Assembly: GCF_900168265.1 (NCBI RefSeq)
Contig: NZ_FVZF01000003.1
Location: 62,001-126,000 of the forward strand
From: Salegentibacter salarius
GTDB lineage: Bacteria; Bacteroidota; Bacteroidia; Flavobacteriales; Flavobacteriaceae
DNA length: 64,000 nt
Direction: 5' to 3'
Below are positions 63,947 through 64,000 of this stretch, in pieces. The notes below the pieces were generated by a model. That model was given only the letters and a program-made list of their open reading frames with translations, did no database searches and was not told where the DNA came from. The translations under genes and the position numbers were made by a program. How positions within the stretch are numbered: position 1 is the first letter of the stretch; the number at the start of each line of letters is the position of its first letter.

Positions 63947-64000
63947 TTACTCGATAATCGAGACTGAATGCTCCGAGGCTTACTTCGAATTAAATTATAT
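63947..64000 (-). repeat. Dispersed palindromic repeat, copy F (cut by window edge)
   Basis: Core CTCGATAATCGAG (63950-63962). On the minus strand it is preceded by AGTAAGCCTCGGAGCATTCA and followed by TAAA. Oriented towards GNAT paralogue 2. The element may extend past the edge. Confidence 0.8.

Overview
The window looks like chromosomal DNA from a marine-type member of the Flavobacteriaceae (Bacteroidota); the closest genus cannot be settled by eye. Support comes from the low G+C, Bacteroidetes promoters (TTG, about 19 nt, TAnnTTTG), few Shine-Dalgarno sites, a GH97 glucosidase, and many families typical of flavobacteria (DUF2490, DUF3078, DUF3109, DUF4286, DUF4412, DUF6428). The known intergenic Bacteroidetes repeats (CGTCATCCTGAACTTG type) are also present. 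I see no transposase, integrase, prophage or CRISPR array.

Layout. 1-4.7 kb: a DUF1028 protein cut by the left edge, an outer-membrane-like DUF2490 protein, a lipoprotein, a broken copy of tRNA-Arg next to an intact tRNA-Arg(CCU), a TPP riboswitch in front of a PnuC-family (probably thiamine) transporter, and an acyl-CoA-dehydrogenase-like flavoprotein. 4.8-10.6 kb: dodecin, then the complete pyruvate dehydrogenase operon aceE-aceF-lpdA. 10.8-12.9 kb: a small accessory patch with a DUF4238 gene. 13.2-19.9 kb: alpha-glucan use (GH97, AtoE-type transporter, six-hairpin glycosidase) and a hemerythrin. 21.2-23.9 kb: a sulfur operon (SQR, DsrC/TusE-like, DsrE2-like). 23.9-27.5 kb: a very large fusion with a degenerate phosphoesterase domain, a kinase-like domain and a beta-barrel. 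27.6-33.7 kb: tadA, dxs, DUF3078, dgt and an unusual ribonucleotide reductase R2-like protein. 33.9-45 kb: mostly membrane and envelope genes on the minus strand, including an outer membrane protein broken at a poly-G tract, plus a C-terminal processing protease, a dCMP deaminase, a HupE/UreJ protein and a tRNA-Leu. 45.2-57.1 kb: a housekeeping run (prs, rplY, pth, ribF, a vitamin-K carboxylase homologue, serS, TPR, DUF4286, rsmA, mgtE, a hydroxyacid dehydrogenase). 57.4-64 kb: glyoxalase-like protein, an arsenic pair (DUF6428-arsC), NAD(P)H-binding protein, an OlsF-like lipid synthase, aspartate kinase and two tandem GNAT acetyltransferases.

Best leads: (1) a dispersed palindromic repeat with core CTCGATTATCGAG, six copies, all pointing at the next gene; (2) the R2-like protein with a Lys at a metal-ligand Glu position; (3) the giant fusion whose phosphoesterase motifs are all mutated; (4) the sqr-dsrC-dsrE2 operon without dsrAB; (5) a gamma-carboxylase homologue that keeps the catalytic Lys; (6) a poly-G frameshift in an outer membrane protein; (7) dispersed repeats inserted in a tRNA copy and in a terminator loop. 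All calls come from reading the sequence and remembered family motifs; no search was run.
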